From: Marsupella aquatica
Taxonomy: Eukaryota > Marchantiophyta
DNA length: 64,000 nucleotides
Assembly: GCA_973895155.1 (NCBI GenBank)
Contig: OZ316892.1
Span: 17,918,001 to 17,982,000 of the forward strand
Direction: 5' to 3'
In this document: positions 11,387-23,335 of the stretch, piece after piece
Position numbering within the stretch: position 1 is the stretch's first letter
How the letters are laid out: each line of letters begins with the position of its first letter
Notes under the pieces: model-generated
The model's input: only the letters and a program-made list of their open reading frames with translations
Databases searched by the model: none
What the model was told of the DNA's origin: nothing
Translations under genes and position numbers: made by a program

Positions 11387-11581
11387 TTCTGGTACACACT
11401 TTTATTAGGGTCGGTATACTGTTTGACCTTAGTTGTAATTTCAAAATCAATAAGGTTACAAGTTAAGGGATTCTGCTTCACACATCTGCAATGGTAGGTG
11501 AACTGTTTGACCCCAATTGTAACTTCAAAATCAATAAGGTCATAAGTTTAAGGCAATTGGTACACACATATGCAAGGTAGG
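11387..11581. repeat. Degenerate tandem duplication, about 83 bp unit
   Basis: Two adjacent copies share ACTGTTTGACC, then TTGTAA(T/C)TTCAAAATCAATAAGGT. A third partial copy begins with GGTACACACATATGCAA. Function unknown; probably repeat-derived. Confidence 0.7.
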
Positions 11582-12239
11582 TTTGACATGTTGTAACTTG
11601 AAGCAAGGATATAATACTTTAGAGTTAACATTACAATAATCTAACATTAAATACCACTTCAAAATAATTTCCTCATAACTAGACCCTTCCACATGTTGAC
11701 ATCCTAATAATCCTTGCATCAAACTTCAATGTAAGCTTATCATAATCAAACCCTGGCTTCTATTCACCCCACCTTCCACATGTTCTTTTACCTCAAGTTG
11801 TATTCTTAACATTTTTTAACAATGTACCTGTTATATGTCCTTCAAGAGGGTTAAGAGAAGGCTCTATATGTCGCATTTCAAGCTTATTTACGGACCCCAT
11901 GAGAAGTCTCTTGCAAATTCTCTGCCACGAGGTTGCGCCACATCATCACAACCAGCCACAAACAGGAATGATCCTACTTTTAACAATGACAAACATGCAC
12001 ATTCCTATTTGTGGCAAAAGTAATGTAATTTTGGGGGCGCCATGCCGTAAATATTACATGTAAAAAAACAAAATACAAAGGAAGAGATGTCATTTAGTAA
12101 AATAAAGTTACCATTATGATGTTTGTCAAAGATGTATCAGTGTTTTATATCAAAATGCTTGTATGTTTTAATTGTTTGCAAGTTTGAAAAAACCAATTGA
12201 TAGAAATGTACATAGTTAAAACCCCTTTGGCTTCACATT

Positions 12240-12712
12240 GTAAAACTAAATAATCAATCTCCTTGGTACTTGATAAAATCTGTCAATGTTTGATTCATTG
12301 GAAAACTCAAGATCAAGATTTAGAAACATAGACCTATCATTGGAAAGCTAGAGTAAAATTAAAAACTCATCATCTCCTTAGTACTTGACAAAATCTATCA
12401 ATGTTAGGTTCATTGGAAAGCTAAAGAATTTCAGATACTCATGATCTCTCTAATTCTTGACAAATAATCTCAATGTCACACATTAGAAAGTTGAAGAGAT
12501 TGAAACTCTCATGATCTCTTTACTTACCATGACAAAATCTGACAATGTTGAACTCAATGTTGGAAAGCAAAAAGAATTCATGTACTCATGATCAAAATTT
12601 CTTATACTCACACTCATTGGAAAGGCAAAGAAATTCAAAAACTCATTTAGAACTTTATAAAATTTGTCAATCTGAGGCTCATTGGAAACCCTTTCTCGAT
12701 TAAGAGATATCA
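12240..12712. repeat. Decayed tandem repeat, about 75-80 bp unit
   Basis: Roughly six diverged units, each with variants of TTGACAAAATCT, TCAATGTT, TTCATTGGAAAGC and ACTCATGATCTC in the same order. Copies differ by substitutions and small indels, so the array is old. It may be a satellite-like block or an internal array of a lost retroelement. Confidence 0.7.
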
Positions 12713-13425
12713 CAATCTCGTCATTGTCAAAAACTTAGCCGTTGCAAATTGATTTCTTTGATTACATCGTCATCGCTTGTCCACAATGCTTGCTTCCTGA
12801 CTTGAATTGTTTGCATCCCTCTAGTCTTCAACTAAAGCTCACTGTGAAGACAGGTTGACGCCAAATGCAACCTCTATGTCAAAGAAACAATTGTTGGTCT
12901 CTCCCTCACACCATAGTTTTCTTAAATAAGAAAAACTACAAATCCTTCATGTAAAGTGATGGCCGCTCGTTCATTTTATGTGTTCTTCCCACCAAATCGA
13001 CAAGCGTTCTTTTGCCAACAACTGAGTGTTGTCCTCCAGTCTGTCTTGTGGCGGTAATGCTCAATGTAACTCACAAATTATCAATCAAGAATGGTAAAAA
13101 CACAATTTCTCCAATAATATGTAAGCAAAAACCGTCAAAAAACTCAATTCCTCCACATTCAACCTTTTGTTTGATAAATCTCTTCTATCTTTTGAGCGTT
13201 TTCTTTAATACAAGTACACACCAACACCATCGGGAGACTCAAAACCGTCAGTCACTGCCTTGCTGAAAATTGATTTCACTTCATCATGCACACATTCTTT
13301 GGATGAACATGCGGGTCCACGGATTAATTGTTTATTACAAAAATTTATCATTTAAAATCCACTTTATACCCAAACTGGAGACAAAAAGACTTTAATGTTT
13401 TTTCAATATTGATCTTTTTCAAAGC

Positions 13426-13907
13426 TTAACTACTGTCTAAGTTATTCATATTGATTAATGGCACCATAAAGGGCATAACATACTTATGTACGTCAACAAT
13501 CATCCAAGCATGGATAGGTTTAGTTTGATGGAGTTGGTTGCATGGAGAAGTGACATTACACTTCACACAAGTCTTCACACAAAAGAAATCTTGATGTTTG
13601 GATTCAAAACATCTAACGGTATAAACGTTCATTTTCAGTTGAAATGAAAGGCCACACGAGTCTTCACACACAAAATAGATGTCAAAGATGCATTGTCCGC
13701 CATGAACCCTTGGATGACAACATCCTGTAATCCATTTTCCCTGAAAATCTCTATCATAACTCTCCAAGCCTTTTTGAAAGACTTGGCGTCTTCACCTTTC
13801 AGCTCACATGTGAAAATTGTACAAAGAGCACGGAAGTTATGGTCGAAGATGTGCACGCTAAAAGTAAACCAATCGGTTGTCACATGATGCATGACATCAA
13901 AACTCAC
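13426..13907 (-). pseudogene. Possible transposase-derived fragment
   Basis: The translation from 13907 leftwards contains a stretch typical of a DDE-transposase core in layout: a hydrophobic strand block (FSVHIFDHNFRALCTIF), a helix (SFKKAWRVMIEIFRENGL) and a strand ending in an acidic residue (VIQGFMADNA). From memory, proteins with a GFMAD(S/N)A motif are common in early land plants and look like MULE-related transposases, but I cannot verify the family. The frame breaks near 13640 and another frame continues to 13426 without recognisable motifs. Confidence 0.35.
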
Positions 13908-14213
13908 CCAGGATCCTTTGAGTCTTCCACCGGTTGCATCTGCCGCAAAGATCTACACCGGAACCATGACCCTTCACAGTCATTTTGAAGACTGATGTGA
14001 GGCCTATCGTCTTGACAACCCTAACCCGCTAGCAACCCTAACCCGGTAGCAAATACCTTTGGAGAAATGAAAGGTTAATCCTCTTTTGCATTTGCAAGAG
14101 AAAATCTAACTCACCCCGACCCTTTTGGACTATCCTAACGCTCCGACAATCTAATGGCTGGACATTTATTACATGGAATTTTCAGAATTATGGAAGTCTC
14201 TACGTGGACCCGT
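13908..14213. other. No recognisable gene
   Basis: A short CTAACCCG(C/G)TAGCAA duplication lies near 14020-14055. Nothing else is supported. Confidence 0.4.
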
Positions 14214-14458
14214 AACAAAAAGTGTACTCTCTTTTATTATTTATGAAAGCTTTTTTTTCTTGGGACCAAGTCTATGTTTTATTTGTAGCACTGGATAATT
14301 GTTTATTACCAGCCCCATCATAATTGCCTATATGAAATATATTTGTTGTGTTCATATCCACAGCTAAAAAGTGTTACTTTTTGTTATTTATGAAAGCTTC
14401 TATTATCCTGGTCCTGACCAAGTCTCTGTTTATTTGTAGCGGTGGATAATTGTTTGGA
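14214..14458. repeat. Direct duplication, about 90 bp copies
   Basis: 14217-14302 and 14366-14456 share AAAAAGTGT, TTATTTATGAAAGCTT, GACCAAGTCT and TTTGTAGC..TGGATAATTGTTT in the same order and strand. About 60 bp separates the copies. Confidence 0.7.
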
Positions 14459-15510
14459 AAACCTCTGCCCCAATATGCTAATATTAATATAGGCTGGGTA
14501 TTACTTACATTTTTGGGCAATCTGTGGATGACATTGAACATGCCAGCCCTATAAGAAGCCATCAAAGTCTTCCACACGGGGAAACTTACCAAGACTTCAA
14601 TTTAAAAAAGTGAACAGGTGATATTTGTCCAACCCAGGTCCTCTCATGATGGACAAACCTCCCCAGCTCTTGTGTGGGGAGACCAAAAAAAAGTGTGCAT
14701 TTTCTCTTTGACCAAATGGATTTTGCACTGCATCTTTTCTGCTAGAAACAGAAGTTACTTTGTATATTAGAAATGGTACCTCACAGCTGCAGTTTTACAC
14801 TTTATGCCTAATTCTAGACATGCAAACCTATAAAATTGGAGCCTGTTGTGTGGATTTGACCTGTTTGGTATCCAATTTACTATACCACTTTCCAAACAGG
14901 GGCAATTTAAGCTAATTCTCCGTTACATAGTGATATTCTTGCAATAGTGATCTCTCACAAGAGTGGACACCCAAAAGATATCTTAAAGAACCAAGAATTT
15001 TCCAAGTCATTCCAGGTTGGATGGAGCCCTCACACAGTAAGTGTTTTATTTCTTTCAAAAGAGGGTTTAAGAGAGGGCTTTTGCTACCAATGCTAAACTA
15101 GATTTTAACAAATCAGTGGTAGTACTCCTTGCTATGGAGACTACACCGGTTTGGCTTAGGGAACACTGGATGTAGGATTTACCAAGCAAGGGACCTCGGG
15201 GGTCTCACTATATGGGGACCTCCGCATCACCTGCGATGTTTTTAGGCCTCGGACCCCCTAGAATGTAAGATTTTTATTTTCTAAACCCCTATAAAGTTGG
15301 AATGTTCTTGGAATATTCCAAATTTGGATTAAAAAGACCCTATTGTTCTTCTACAAAAATTCTTAAATCTTCCCTTACAACCAATAAAATGACCCCATCC
15401 TTTGTCGCACATGATATGTCATTTTTATGGAAGTGAAACCCCCGAGCGAGGGACGCGCAATAGTACCTGGGTGCTTGCTACAGATTCCTATTGAATGTGT
15501 CTACACATAA
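14459..15510. other. No recognisable gene
   Basis: Mixed sequence without a supported coding frame. It may include further LINE-derived DNA upstream of the fragment at 15511, but no RT motif is visible. Confidence 0.4.
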
Positions 15511-15786
15511 TTGCTTTTGTTGGAGAGAATTGGCACAAGGCTCTCTTTCTGGGCAGCATGCTTCCTCTCATATACAGGGAGAGTCCTTGTAAAGCATGAT
15601 GTTCTTGAAATCCTCAGAGGCGTTGACAAAGAAAATGAATGCATTGACCAGAAATTTCCTTGGGGGGAACAACATGAGATTGGCGGGTCCCGGAGCCATC
15701 TATTGCTCACAAGAGACTTTCTATCGAGACCTAAAATAGGGGGCTTGGGCTGTAGAACTTTTCAAGCTATTCTGACACCTTATTAA
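15511..15786 (+). pseudogene. LINE reverse-transcriptase C-terminal fragment
   Basis: The translation ends with PWGE, then a segment with SRPKIGGLGCRTFQAI. This matches the W-G...PK-GGLG block that follows the RT domain in plant non-LTR retrotransposons. The preceding GRVLVKHDVLEILRG resembles the helix before it. No other LINE domain is visible in frame on either side, so this is a short remnant. Confidence 0.55.
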
Positions 15787-16418
15787 GTAAACAGTTCACT
15801 TGTGATGATACAAACTCTGAGTGGGCTTAGGTATATGCTGTTAATTTGGCCTTACCAAGTGAAGGAACTACAATCTGTATAGTGAAATGAATATTCTATG
15901 AGTGACAAGATACTACTCGGTACCTTATGATCTTTTGGCAGACTACTTTATAGTGGGCAAATGTGGAACCCTTGGGAAATTGAGAGACAAAATCCCTGGT
16001 ACTGCTATTATCCCGGTGGTGTCTAAAGCATCTACTAGGATGCAGCAATTCAAGGTTCATATGCAGTACCTGAGGAGGTTACGGATGTTAGTATGTATGG
16101 TAGGAAGACTAGGTGTGGAGGCTGAGTGATTTCTAGTTAGATGATGTGGGAACATGATTGCCTTGATGTGGAGACTAGATTGAGCTGTTTGCAGGGAACA
16201 CCTAAGTGTCATCTGATTCTATGTTGGACCCTCATCTTGACAATTCAAAACTTGACTTTCAAAGGGAGTGTCTTTGATTCTCGCTAGCAACGGCGTTGGG
16301 CAGACAAAGATGTAGCAATCAAGAATTTTGGTCTAGCCAGCTGTAGAGTCTACAATCTGATCCAACCGTTGTAATACAGTACATTAGTTAGGAATGATAG
16401 AAAATTTATAAATTTTGA
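15787..16418. other. No recognisable gene
   Basis: Short open stretches without motifs. The sequence lies between the LINE remnant and the decayed ORF that starts near 16419. Confidence 0.4.
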
Positions 16419-17783
16419 ACTTTTTTAACTCAAAGGTGTAATATAGTTACCTTTTGTAGCAATTTATATCAATTGGACACTTCACCCCGACATTCAACTG
16501 AGTATTATTTTAATCTTGTGGTTGAAATGTGCAAAATGCTGGAGTGCGACTCTGATCATTTAATTGAAGTTTTAGACAAGGTTATGTATAGATTATCTCG
16601 TACTACAAACCATGATCAGCATTTAGAATACTATGAAGATCTTGTCCACAGATTCACTCAGATGTTTGGCTGCAACACCAAGCAAGTTTATTCTGCAGTT
16701 CGCTATCATACCTCAGCATCAGGTTCTCCCATTTATTATTCTAGCCCTCCTTCTAGCCATTCACCTACCTTTTCTTATAGTCCTTCAAATCAACCAAACC
16801 AACTTTTTCCTAGTTTTCCAGAACCTGAGATCACTCCTGCAGGTGAACATCTTGCCATTTCTTTCCCTGATACTCTTCCACCCAGTAAAGACAAATCATG
16901 CCAAGTCAATTTTATCCCTAACCTACATATTGATCCAAAAACCCCTCAGGAGGGTATTAAACAGTTTGCTGAATTTATCCAAGTTTCAAATCTTAGAACT
17001 CCTCCAATCTTAGAGTTTTGGAAGTACTATCATAAGAAGAGAGTTGAATGTCTCTACATCTTGAAACTCCGTTTGTTAGAAGTCACTCGCTTAGAGATAG
17101 CAGAGATGGATGAAATCTGGACAGAACCTGAATATTTTCATCCCATTCTTGCTGTCATGATCCTAGTTGTACACATCGTACTGGAAAATGGAGATTTGGC
17201 TTTAGCCTATTTTGGGAATCTATCTGCTTATGTCCTGGAGTTTATTATTGTTTTCTTAAGACAAACCAAGAGGAGGTTCCAGATGAATCACGAAGCTTCC
17301 CCAGTACAACCTGTTGTCCTCCAACAATTCATTACTCCAATTACCGAGAAGTAGAGGATCTGGGATAATATTACTTCTCAGCGATTAACAGAGTATACTC
17401 TAAAGTGGCGTGAACTCCTACCTCTAAGAGTCACTTTACTTCTACCACTTGCCAGAGACTCTGAGATATTCATAGCCAAGTTTTCCTCAAAACTACCATG
17501 CTACTTGCTGCAATTATGACTTCATTGGTATTTACATGCAACTAGCAAGGTAAATACCATGCTACACCGGAGGCTACTTCCTGTTCTGGATCTTGAACGA
17601 CGGCGGAAGTTTTTACCTTTCTATCGGCATCACGCTCAAGATATGGATGTAATTCGAGAAGCTATGCAGACAAATACTTTCACAAGAGTTCAACAACTAG
17701 ATCAGACAGCACTACTTCAACAAGATTAGTTCTCCTATGACAATAGTAAAGACGAGCCGATCTCTGCAATTTTAGTTAAGTAG
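16419..17783 (+). pseudogene. Unrecognised long ORF with in-frame stops
   Basis: One frame stays coding-like for about 450 codons, broken only by TAG at 17352-17354, TGA at 17517-17519 and TAG at 17727-17729, ending at TAG 17781-17783. The first in-frame ATGs are inside VVEMCKMLE. An N-terminal helical part (CKMLECDSDHLIEVLDKVM and HRFTQMFGCNTKQVYSAV) is followed by a Ser/Pro-rich linker. A helical C-terminal part has EFWKYYHKKRVECLYILKLR and a segment after the first stop rich in Leu and Arg. I do not recognise the family. A gag-like retroelement protein or a single-exon gene relic are both possible. The three stops sit where CAG or CGA codons would fit, and no frameshift is seen. Confidence 0.5.
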
Positions 17784-20424
17784 TTAGAAAAGTCTCATAT
17801 TTTTCCAGGAGGTAGCCCTTACGTAGTAGAACCTACCTTGAAAATCTAAACTCAAACCGACATGTGGTTTGAAAGTTAAAAATGTTTTTGTTTTGCTGTT
17901 TTCCGCTTAGACGCAAAAACGCTAATGCGCTTATGCGCCCATGCTCTTATGTGCGATGCGCTCACCACTTAGAAAATTTTCCGGTTTCCATTTTTTGCAA
18001 CATTTTTAACACTTTTTGCCTATTTTATTGAGGCACTTAGAAACCTCAAAAAAGTTTAATATTTTGCTAGCATGAATAATATACATCAGAGACCACTTCA
18101 GCACTTCAGCAAAGTCTCACCTTTTCATGAATTTTAGTTTAGAAACTGAAATTAGAACAAAACCCATATTTATTAGTTTTACCACAATTCCACTTTTACA
18201 ATAGTTAACCCCTGAAATACCTTTTAGTTAGTTTTTCATCCCAAGAACATTCCATTGAACCATAAGTACTCCTATAGTACAATTTTGTTATTTTTACTTT
18301 ACCCCATGACCCTTAAGATATGAAGGGGGATGTCCTTTCAGTATCTTATTTTCCTTTGGTTTCTGCTAACATATAAGTAGTAGTTCTCATTTCATTTATG
18401 GTGTGTGAAGAAATTTCATGAGCGATTAGTTGCAAGATTGCAACTTTGTTACCTCCACCTTGTAAAGAGAACTCCATTACATATGAGTACTTAATACAAA
18501 GGATTTCTTCCCCCTTCAAGTCTAAATGAATGAGAAGTTTGGACCCTTGAAGTAAAATCATTGTGAATGTTAAATCTTTGGTATATGTGGAAATAGATTC
18601 CTTGTTGGTGATGTTTCACATATTTCTAAGTTCTTGATGCATAGTTTTTGGCATGACCTTGCTTGAGCACGGGTTGCTAAGAAGGATTACTTACCAATGA
18701 CTTATGACTTCAAATTTGATCATGATGGTGTCTCTTATTCGTGAGACAAAGTACCGATTGAATACAAAAGTGATTTATTACTAATCTTCACTATGTACCT
18801 TGGAAGGAAAAGTTGAGACATATTGACGGTATTTTAGTGATCATCCTAGTACAGTAATCCTTTCCAGAAATGTTCTTGCGGATATACCACCTAAATCATA
18901 TCAAATGAAGTTATGTTGAGGAGTCACCTTGGTTGTTTCCTAACTCCCTCACCATACCTCAAGATTTCATTGTGTTTTGTTAATTGTTTACATTTTGTTA
19001 ATTTGATTTTTAATGTTAAGCAAACATTTAAAACTATGCCTTGCTGAGCAACCATAGTAAAAGGCTCACCTTTGTGTTTTGTTACTTAAGTCATTCATAA
19101 GTGCTAAATCATAGAAAATCATTCCTTACATGTTTTTCCATGGGAACGAATATCGAGTTTTGGATCTTAAATGTTAATTTATGTCCCTAGTGTGATACTA
19201 CAACCGTACTAGACCTGATTATAGTTACTCAAATCAGATATGGGTGAAGCATTACCCGTGGATGGGGGTGCCTGAGTATAGTCTAGAGACATTAATGGTC
19301 CTTTTTCTATTTAAAATTGTTATTGGGTCTGTGCCATGCGTGTTCTGGGCGGGGTTCCAAGGCGTGTTCACATATGGTTGACTCTACTTCATTCCTGGCC
19401 CAAGGGTTGTAGTGGGTGACCTTGGGGCTTGTTCAGGTGGCCTCCATTGCTACAGAGTTTGGGTGGTTTGCTTGCTGGCCCTTGGTTTGTGATCTTTTGT
19501 TCACCACTGGTCTTCATTGTGGGGTCTTTGGAATACATTGGACACACTATCGCCTTTCTTAAAGATTTTTCTTTTTTGAAATTGATGGTCTTTTGATTTA
19601 TCTACCATGATCAGTTTTGTTTGGCCCATACTTTTGTTTATCTACCATGATACTGTTTGGCCCAGTTTTGTTTGGCCCATTTTTGAGAAAGAACATTAGG
19701 GGTATTTTAATCCACTTTTGAGAATTATAGGGTTTTTAAAGAAAATTGGGGAATATTCTTCAAACAATTCACAAATTCAGGGGTAGAAATTAATTTTCTC
19801 GACTCTTAGGGTGTTTATTGAGCGTGATATGAGACCCCCTTGGAATGAGCCCCCCGAGTACTGAAGATGCTACTGGATACTGTGTAGGAGGGGATAGTCC
19901 CTACTGAGGACCCATGTTCATTGTTCTGATTTGAGAGTTAGTGACTGTGGCATACATCCATTTGGTGTTAATTGGTGGGGTAGTTAACCATGCCGGCTCC
20001 AACTTCTTCTTTTGCTTTCCTTTATGTTTTTGTAGGCGGCGTTGCCTTACCAAGTGCTTTGATGCCTTTATGCGAGTTGGTTCCCCCCTCCTTGGTGAGT
20101 TTGGTCTGGGGTCATGTGACCCATCACATGCCACAAATAGAAAGATTTTCAAATCATTAAAGAACTTAAGGAAATAAATGGGTTGTTAATTATTTAATAG
20201 TGTCACATGTTCTCGCATGATTCGTATTGTACAAATTTATTTAAAGCTAAGGGGATTATAAATAGTAAACAAACCGTCGCACGTGATATTTGGCCCTCCC
20301 TATATTCATCCCACACCCTAGATTTTTGGTGCTAGGTTATTATTCCTGGTAGACACTCTAAATTCCAATGAGTAACCATGGCTTGGAGAGCAAGGCTTCA
20401 CAATCATTAATCTTTACTATACTC
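17784..20424. other. Gene-poor AT-rich stretch
   Basis: No supported gene. Short internal repeats of TTTGTTTGGCCCA and TTTATCTACCATGAT occur at 19600-19690. A GC-richer patch near 19970-20120 gives open frames on both strands but no motif. Confidence 0.5.
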
Positions 20425-20490
20425 ACAAGAGGTATCTGCTTGATGGGACCTCAGAATGAAAAATATTACTAACTTGATAGGACTCTTTTT
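20425..20490. repeat. Single arm related to the MITE at 28410
   Basis: Reads like one arm of the foldback MITE, with TCTGCTTGATGGGACCTC, AATGAAAAAT and AACTTGATAGGACTCT in the same order. The matching inverted arm is not found nearby, so it is a truncated or very diverged copy. Confidence 0.5.
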
Positions 20491-21075
20491 TTCCAATAGA
20501 GGGAGGGGCCAGCCCCGACAATTAACACCGGGGGTAACATCCACCCAGTCAAAAAGATGAGGCACAGAAAAAGGAGAGGAGGAGGTCTTACCAACATCCA
20601 GCAGCCAAAAACCACTCATAGTGCCGCTACACCAAAGTTTGTGAAAAGGCAGTCTAGAGTCCTGTCTATTGTTCTCCTGATTCAATCTCGGGACATACCA
20701 CCACAGGTCAAAAAACTCGTGGGTCGGTCCCGGTCCATCTCCAGCTGCCTAACACGAGGTCTATTCTCAGCATGAAAGTCAGCACTAGAGTATTGCCCCC
20801 AATCCAAAGCCCAATCCCTAAAATCAGGGACCAGTCATCCATACCATTGATTGACCTTCATGGACCTTGAATCAAAGTACCCAAAACCTCAGGGGTCTAT
20901 CAAATAATACTTTTCATTTTTGGATTTTTGGGTACCATCAAACAACTAACTCTACTCACAATCAAGTATTCCTAACTTATTCCATATAGGGAATCCCCAG
21001 GCTGCAAGTTCTCTAGGCACATCATGAAAATGCTTGTCATTGGGATGGGCATGAGAGTTTGGACAAAGTGAACAA
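20491..21075. other. No recognisable gene
   Basis: Both strands are partly open near 20500-20800, but neither translation has a motif I can place. It lies beyond the A-rich end of the LINE. Confidence 0.4.
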
Positions 21076-21752
21076 ATTTTTTTAAAACTTTAATTTTAAA
21101 TTTTGCTTTTATTCCACATGAACCCCACGGATGGGGGGACCCCGCAGGCCCAAAGGCAACAGAAGCCAAAGGGCCAGTGAAACAAAAGTATATCCAGCAC
21201 CAAGTGAGGAAGAAGTGAACAACGCATCCCCAATATACAGGGTCATACCAACATAGCCCAAGGCAGAGCTGGGTCATCCGTGAGTTTTTAAAGTAACCAA
21301 CAGACAAGAGCCTATCCATGGAAACACCAAAAAAACCAAAGGCCAGGCCGTATCAAGTCTTCTCATCCTAAAGAGTGCAGAGAAACAGTAAGTGGGCGCG
21401 TAAGTCCCACAGAAAGGAGCAGGTCCCTCTGTCTAACAAAGTAATCCTTAGAACGATTCAAGTCTAACTATCCTAGTCCTCAGAATTTGAACACGTTCAG
21501 CCTCTAGGAGAGCCTTAGTGCCAGCCAGTCTCATATGTTTCCGGGTAGAACACAAAGCAGAAGCTGCGGCCGAGAGATGGTCTAGCATCTCCAAAATAGT
21601 TTGCAGCTGATTAAAAGTTTTCCTCTGAGAGGATTCAAAATCCTGGCCATTCCGTGCTAGCCAGATGCTCCAAAGTACCTGGTACAGCCTGAAAATTTTG
21701 AGAGCCTACACATGGGACTTCCTCACAAATTCAGATAACATTCCAACCAAAT

Positions 21753-22559
21753 ACCGCGCGTTAAATCTACACTGCGTTAATGCTCCGTGATCTTCCTGGG
21801 GCCCCGTACACTGCCCGTCCCAGTCCCCGATGTTGCTGCCCGCTCCGGCCCGAGTTTGCCAGAACATAAACTAATACTCTATCATTTTTTCACCCGCTCC
21901 GGCCCGATTAACATTGTGCCATTGACTTTAGGTTTATGTTTTACCCTTCACCTTTTGTCGCTCGCTCCAGGCATATCAACTTTGTGCCATCAACTTCTTC
22001 CTTGTGAAGTTGTGGTTTATGTTCTGGCAACATTTTTGTCCAACAAAGTCATGCCCCGCTAGGGAGTCGTGCTTGCTTCGTAACAAAGTCTAAGTGTTCA
22101 AGTACAGCCTAGTACTTTGGTTAGGAATCATGCTTGATAGAGTCTTGGTCGCTGTTCTGCCAAATGTTTCTTCTCTATGGAATTGTGGTTCATGTTTTGG
22201 CAGCACTTCTTTCCAATGGAGTCATCTTTGTTTCATAATAGAGTCTAAGTGTTCAGGCAGTACTTTGGATAAGAGTCATGATTGGTTTATGTTATGGCAA
22301 ACTTGGGCGGGAGCAAGCAACAACAATGGGGACTTGGGCCAGAGCAGGCGAAAGCAAGTGAAGGGTGCCAGAACATAAATTCAAAGTCGATGGCACAAAG
22401 TTGTTCAAGCCGAAGCAGGTGACAAAATGGTAGAGTATTAGTTTATGTTCTGGCAAACTCAGGCCGGAGCAGGCAACAACATCGGGGACTGGGACGGGCA
22501 GTGTACGGGGTCCCAAGAAGATCGGGGAGCATTAGTGCGGTGTAGATTTAACACGCGGT
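21753..22559. mobile_element. Foldback MULE (non-autonomous), 807 bp
   Basis: It starts ACCGCGCGTTAAATCTACAC and ends with its near-inverse complement. The inverted arms extend for at least 150 bp with good similarity and then weaker similarity to about 300 bp, sharing GTACACTGCCCGTCCCAGTC and GTTTGCCAGAACATAAACTA. It is flanked by the 9-bp direct repeat CAACCAAAT (21744-21752 and 22560-22568), the size typical of Mutator-like elements. The interior has a diverged tandem duplication around GAAGTTGTGGTTTATGTTCT and AGTCTAAGTGTTCA. It has no coding capacity. It sits in the LINE and directly abuts the SINE. Confidence 0.85.
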
Positions 22560-22576
22560 CAACCAAATCTAACTCT

Positions 22577-22900
22577 CTGTTAACCAACTGGGTTTGGTCA
22601 GTTGGCCAGAGGATGAGCCTAGAACCGAGAGGTGCCAGGTTCAATCCTCCCTCCACACATAAGGGGTGTGGAGGGTATGTGTGCGTGGGTGGGTGGGGTG
22701 TAGTGGTGGGAGTATTGATTATCTCCTCAGCCCTGGTTGCCCACTGTGGGTTCTGGTTTAATCCTCTATCCCTCGTGGTCTGGGTCCCTGTCGGATCCCT
22801 GGGTATTGTCCCCTTGTGGCTGCCCTACATAGAAATGCATGCTCCAAAGCAGGATGTCTATCCTCTATTGGATGGGTCTACTTTCGGTTTTCAAGGCAAA
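22577..22900 (+). mobile_element. tRNA-derived SINE, about 320 bp
   Basis: Near the 5' end are a Pol III A-box-like TGGTCAGTTGGC (22595-22606) and a B-box-like GGTTCAATCC (22638-22647), at the spacing of a tRNA gene. The copy ends in a short A run. The 12-bp direct repeat AAATCTAACTCT flanks it (22565-22576 and 22901-22912). Its left target duplication overlaps the right target duplication of the neighbouring MULE. Confidence 0.8.
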
Positions 22901-23335
22901 AAATCTAACTCTATGTTGCAGAGCTGGCCAGCTAGCCAACCATGGACCTCCACCCAACAGCACTTGGCGTGCCTACAGAAGGAGAAGATGTGGGGTATAG
23001 TCTCCAACACATTAGGACATAGTAAACACACTCCCGTGGACTTCCCAATCCTCCCTACTTGGGTCCCAATCATCCAGGCTCAGGAGCCAGAGAAAAGCCC
23101 CTCAGCAAGGATCCTCCACAAAGGGAACACTTCTTGTACATATACATTGGTATTCAGCGTAGTACGGCCAACTACAATAGATAATGGAATTATAGATCCA
23201 CCCCAAGGTTCTATATTACACTCCACAACCATATGGGGAGCGACAGACTGATTGAGAGTGTATAAACAATCTGGATTATCCACATTCCGAAACGTCACCA
23301 AGTCAGGTGATTCTAGCGATTTCTTAGAGGGTTAA

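Larger units (their letters stand above)
21076..23335 (-). mobile_element. 5'-truncated LINE with nested insertions
   Basis: On the minus strand, coding sequence from about 23335 to 22891 shows the plant LINE C-terminal layout. It has PLWRILAEGLFSG, then the zinc-knuckle CLLCPNVLETIPHIFSFC, then WVEVHGWL. After the two insertions are skipped, the frame resumes at about 21743 with LYQVLWSIWLARNGQDF, the LWSIW-ARN motif of this family, and continues to about 21440. The first in-frame stop there is TAG at 21706-21708. A GC-rich 3' region ends in an A-rich tail (complement of 21076-21105). RT and endonuclease parts are absent, so it is 5'-truncated. A target duplication was not found. The MULE (21753-22559) and SINE (22577-22900) interrupt it. 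Confidence 0.8.
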
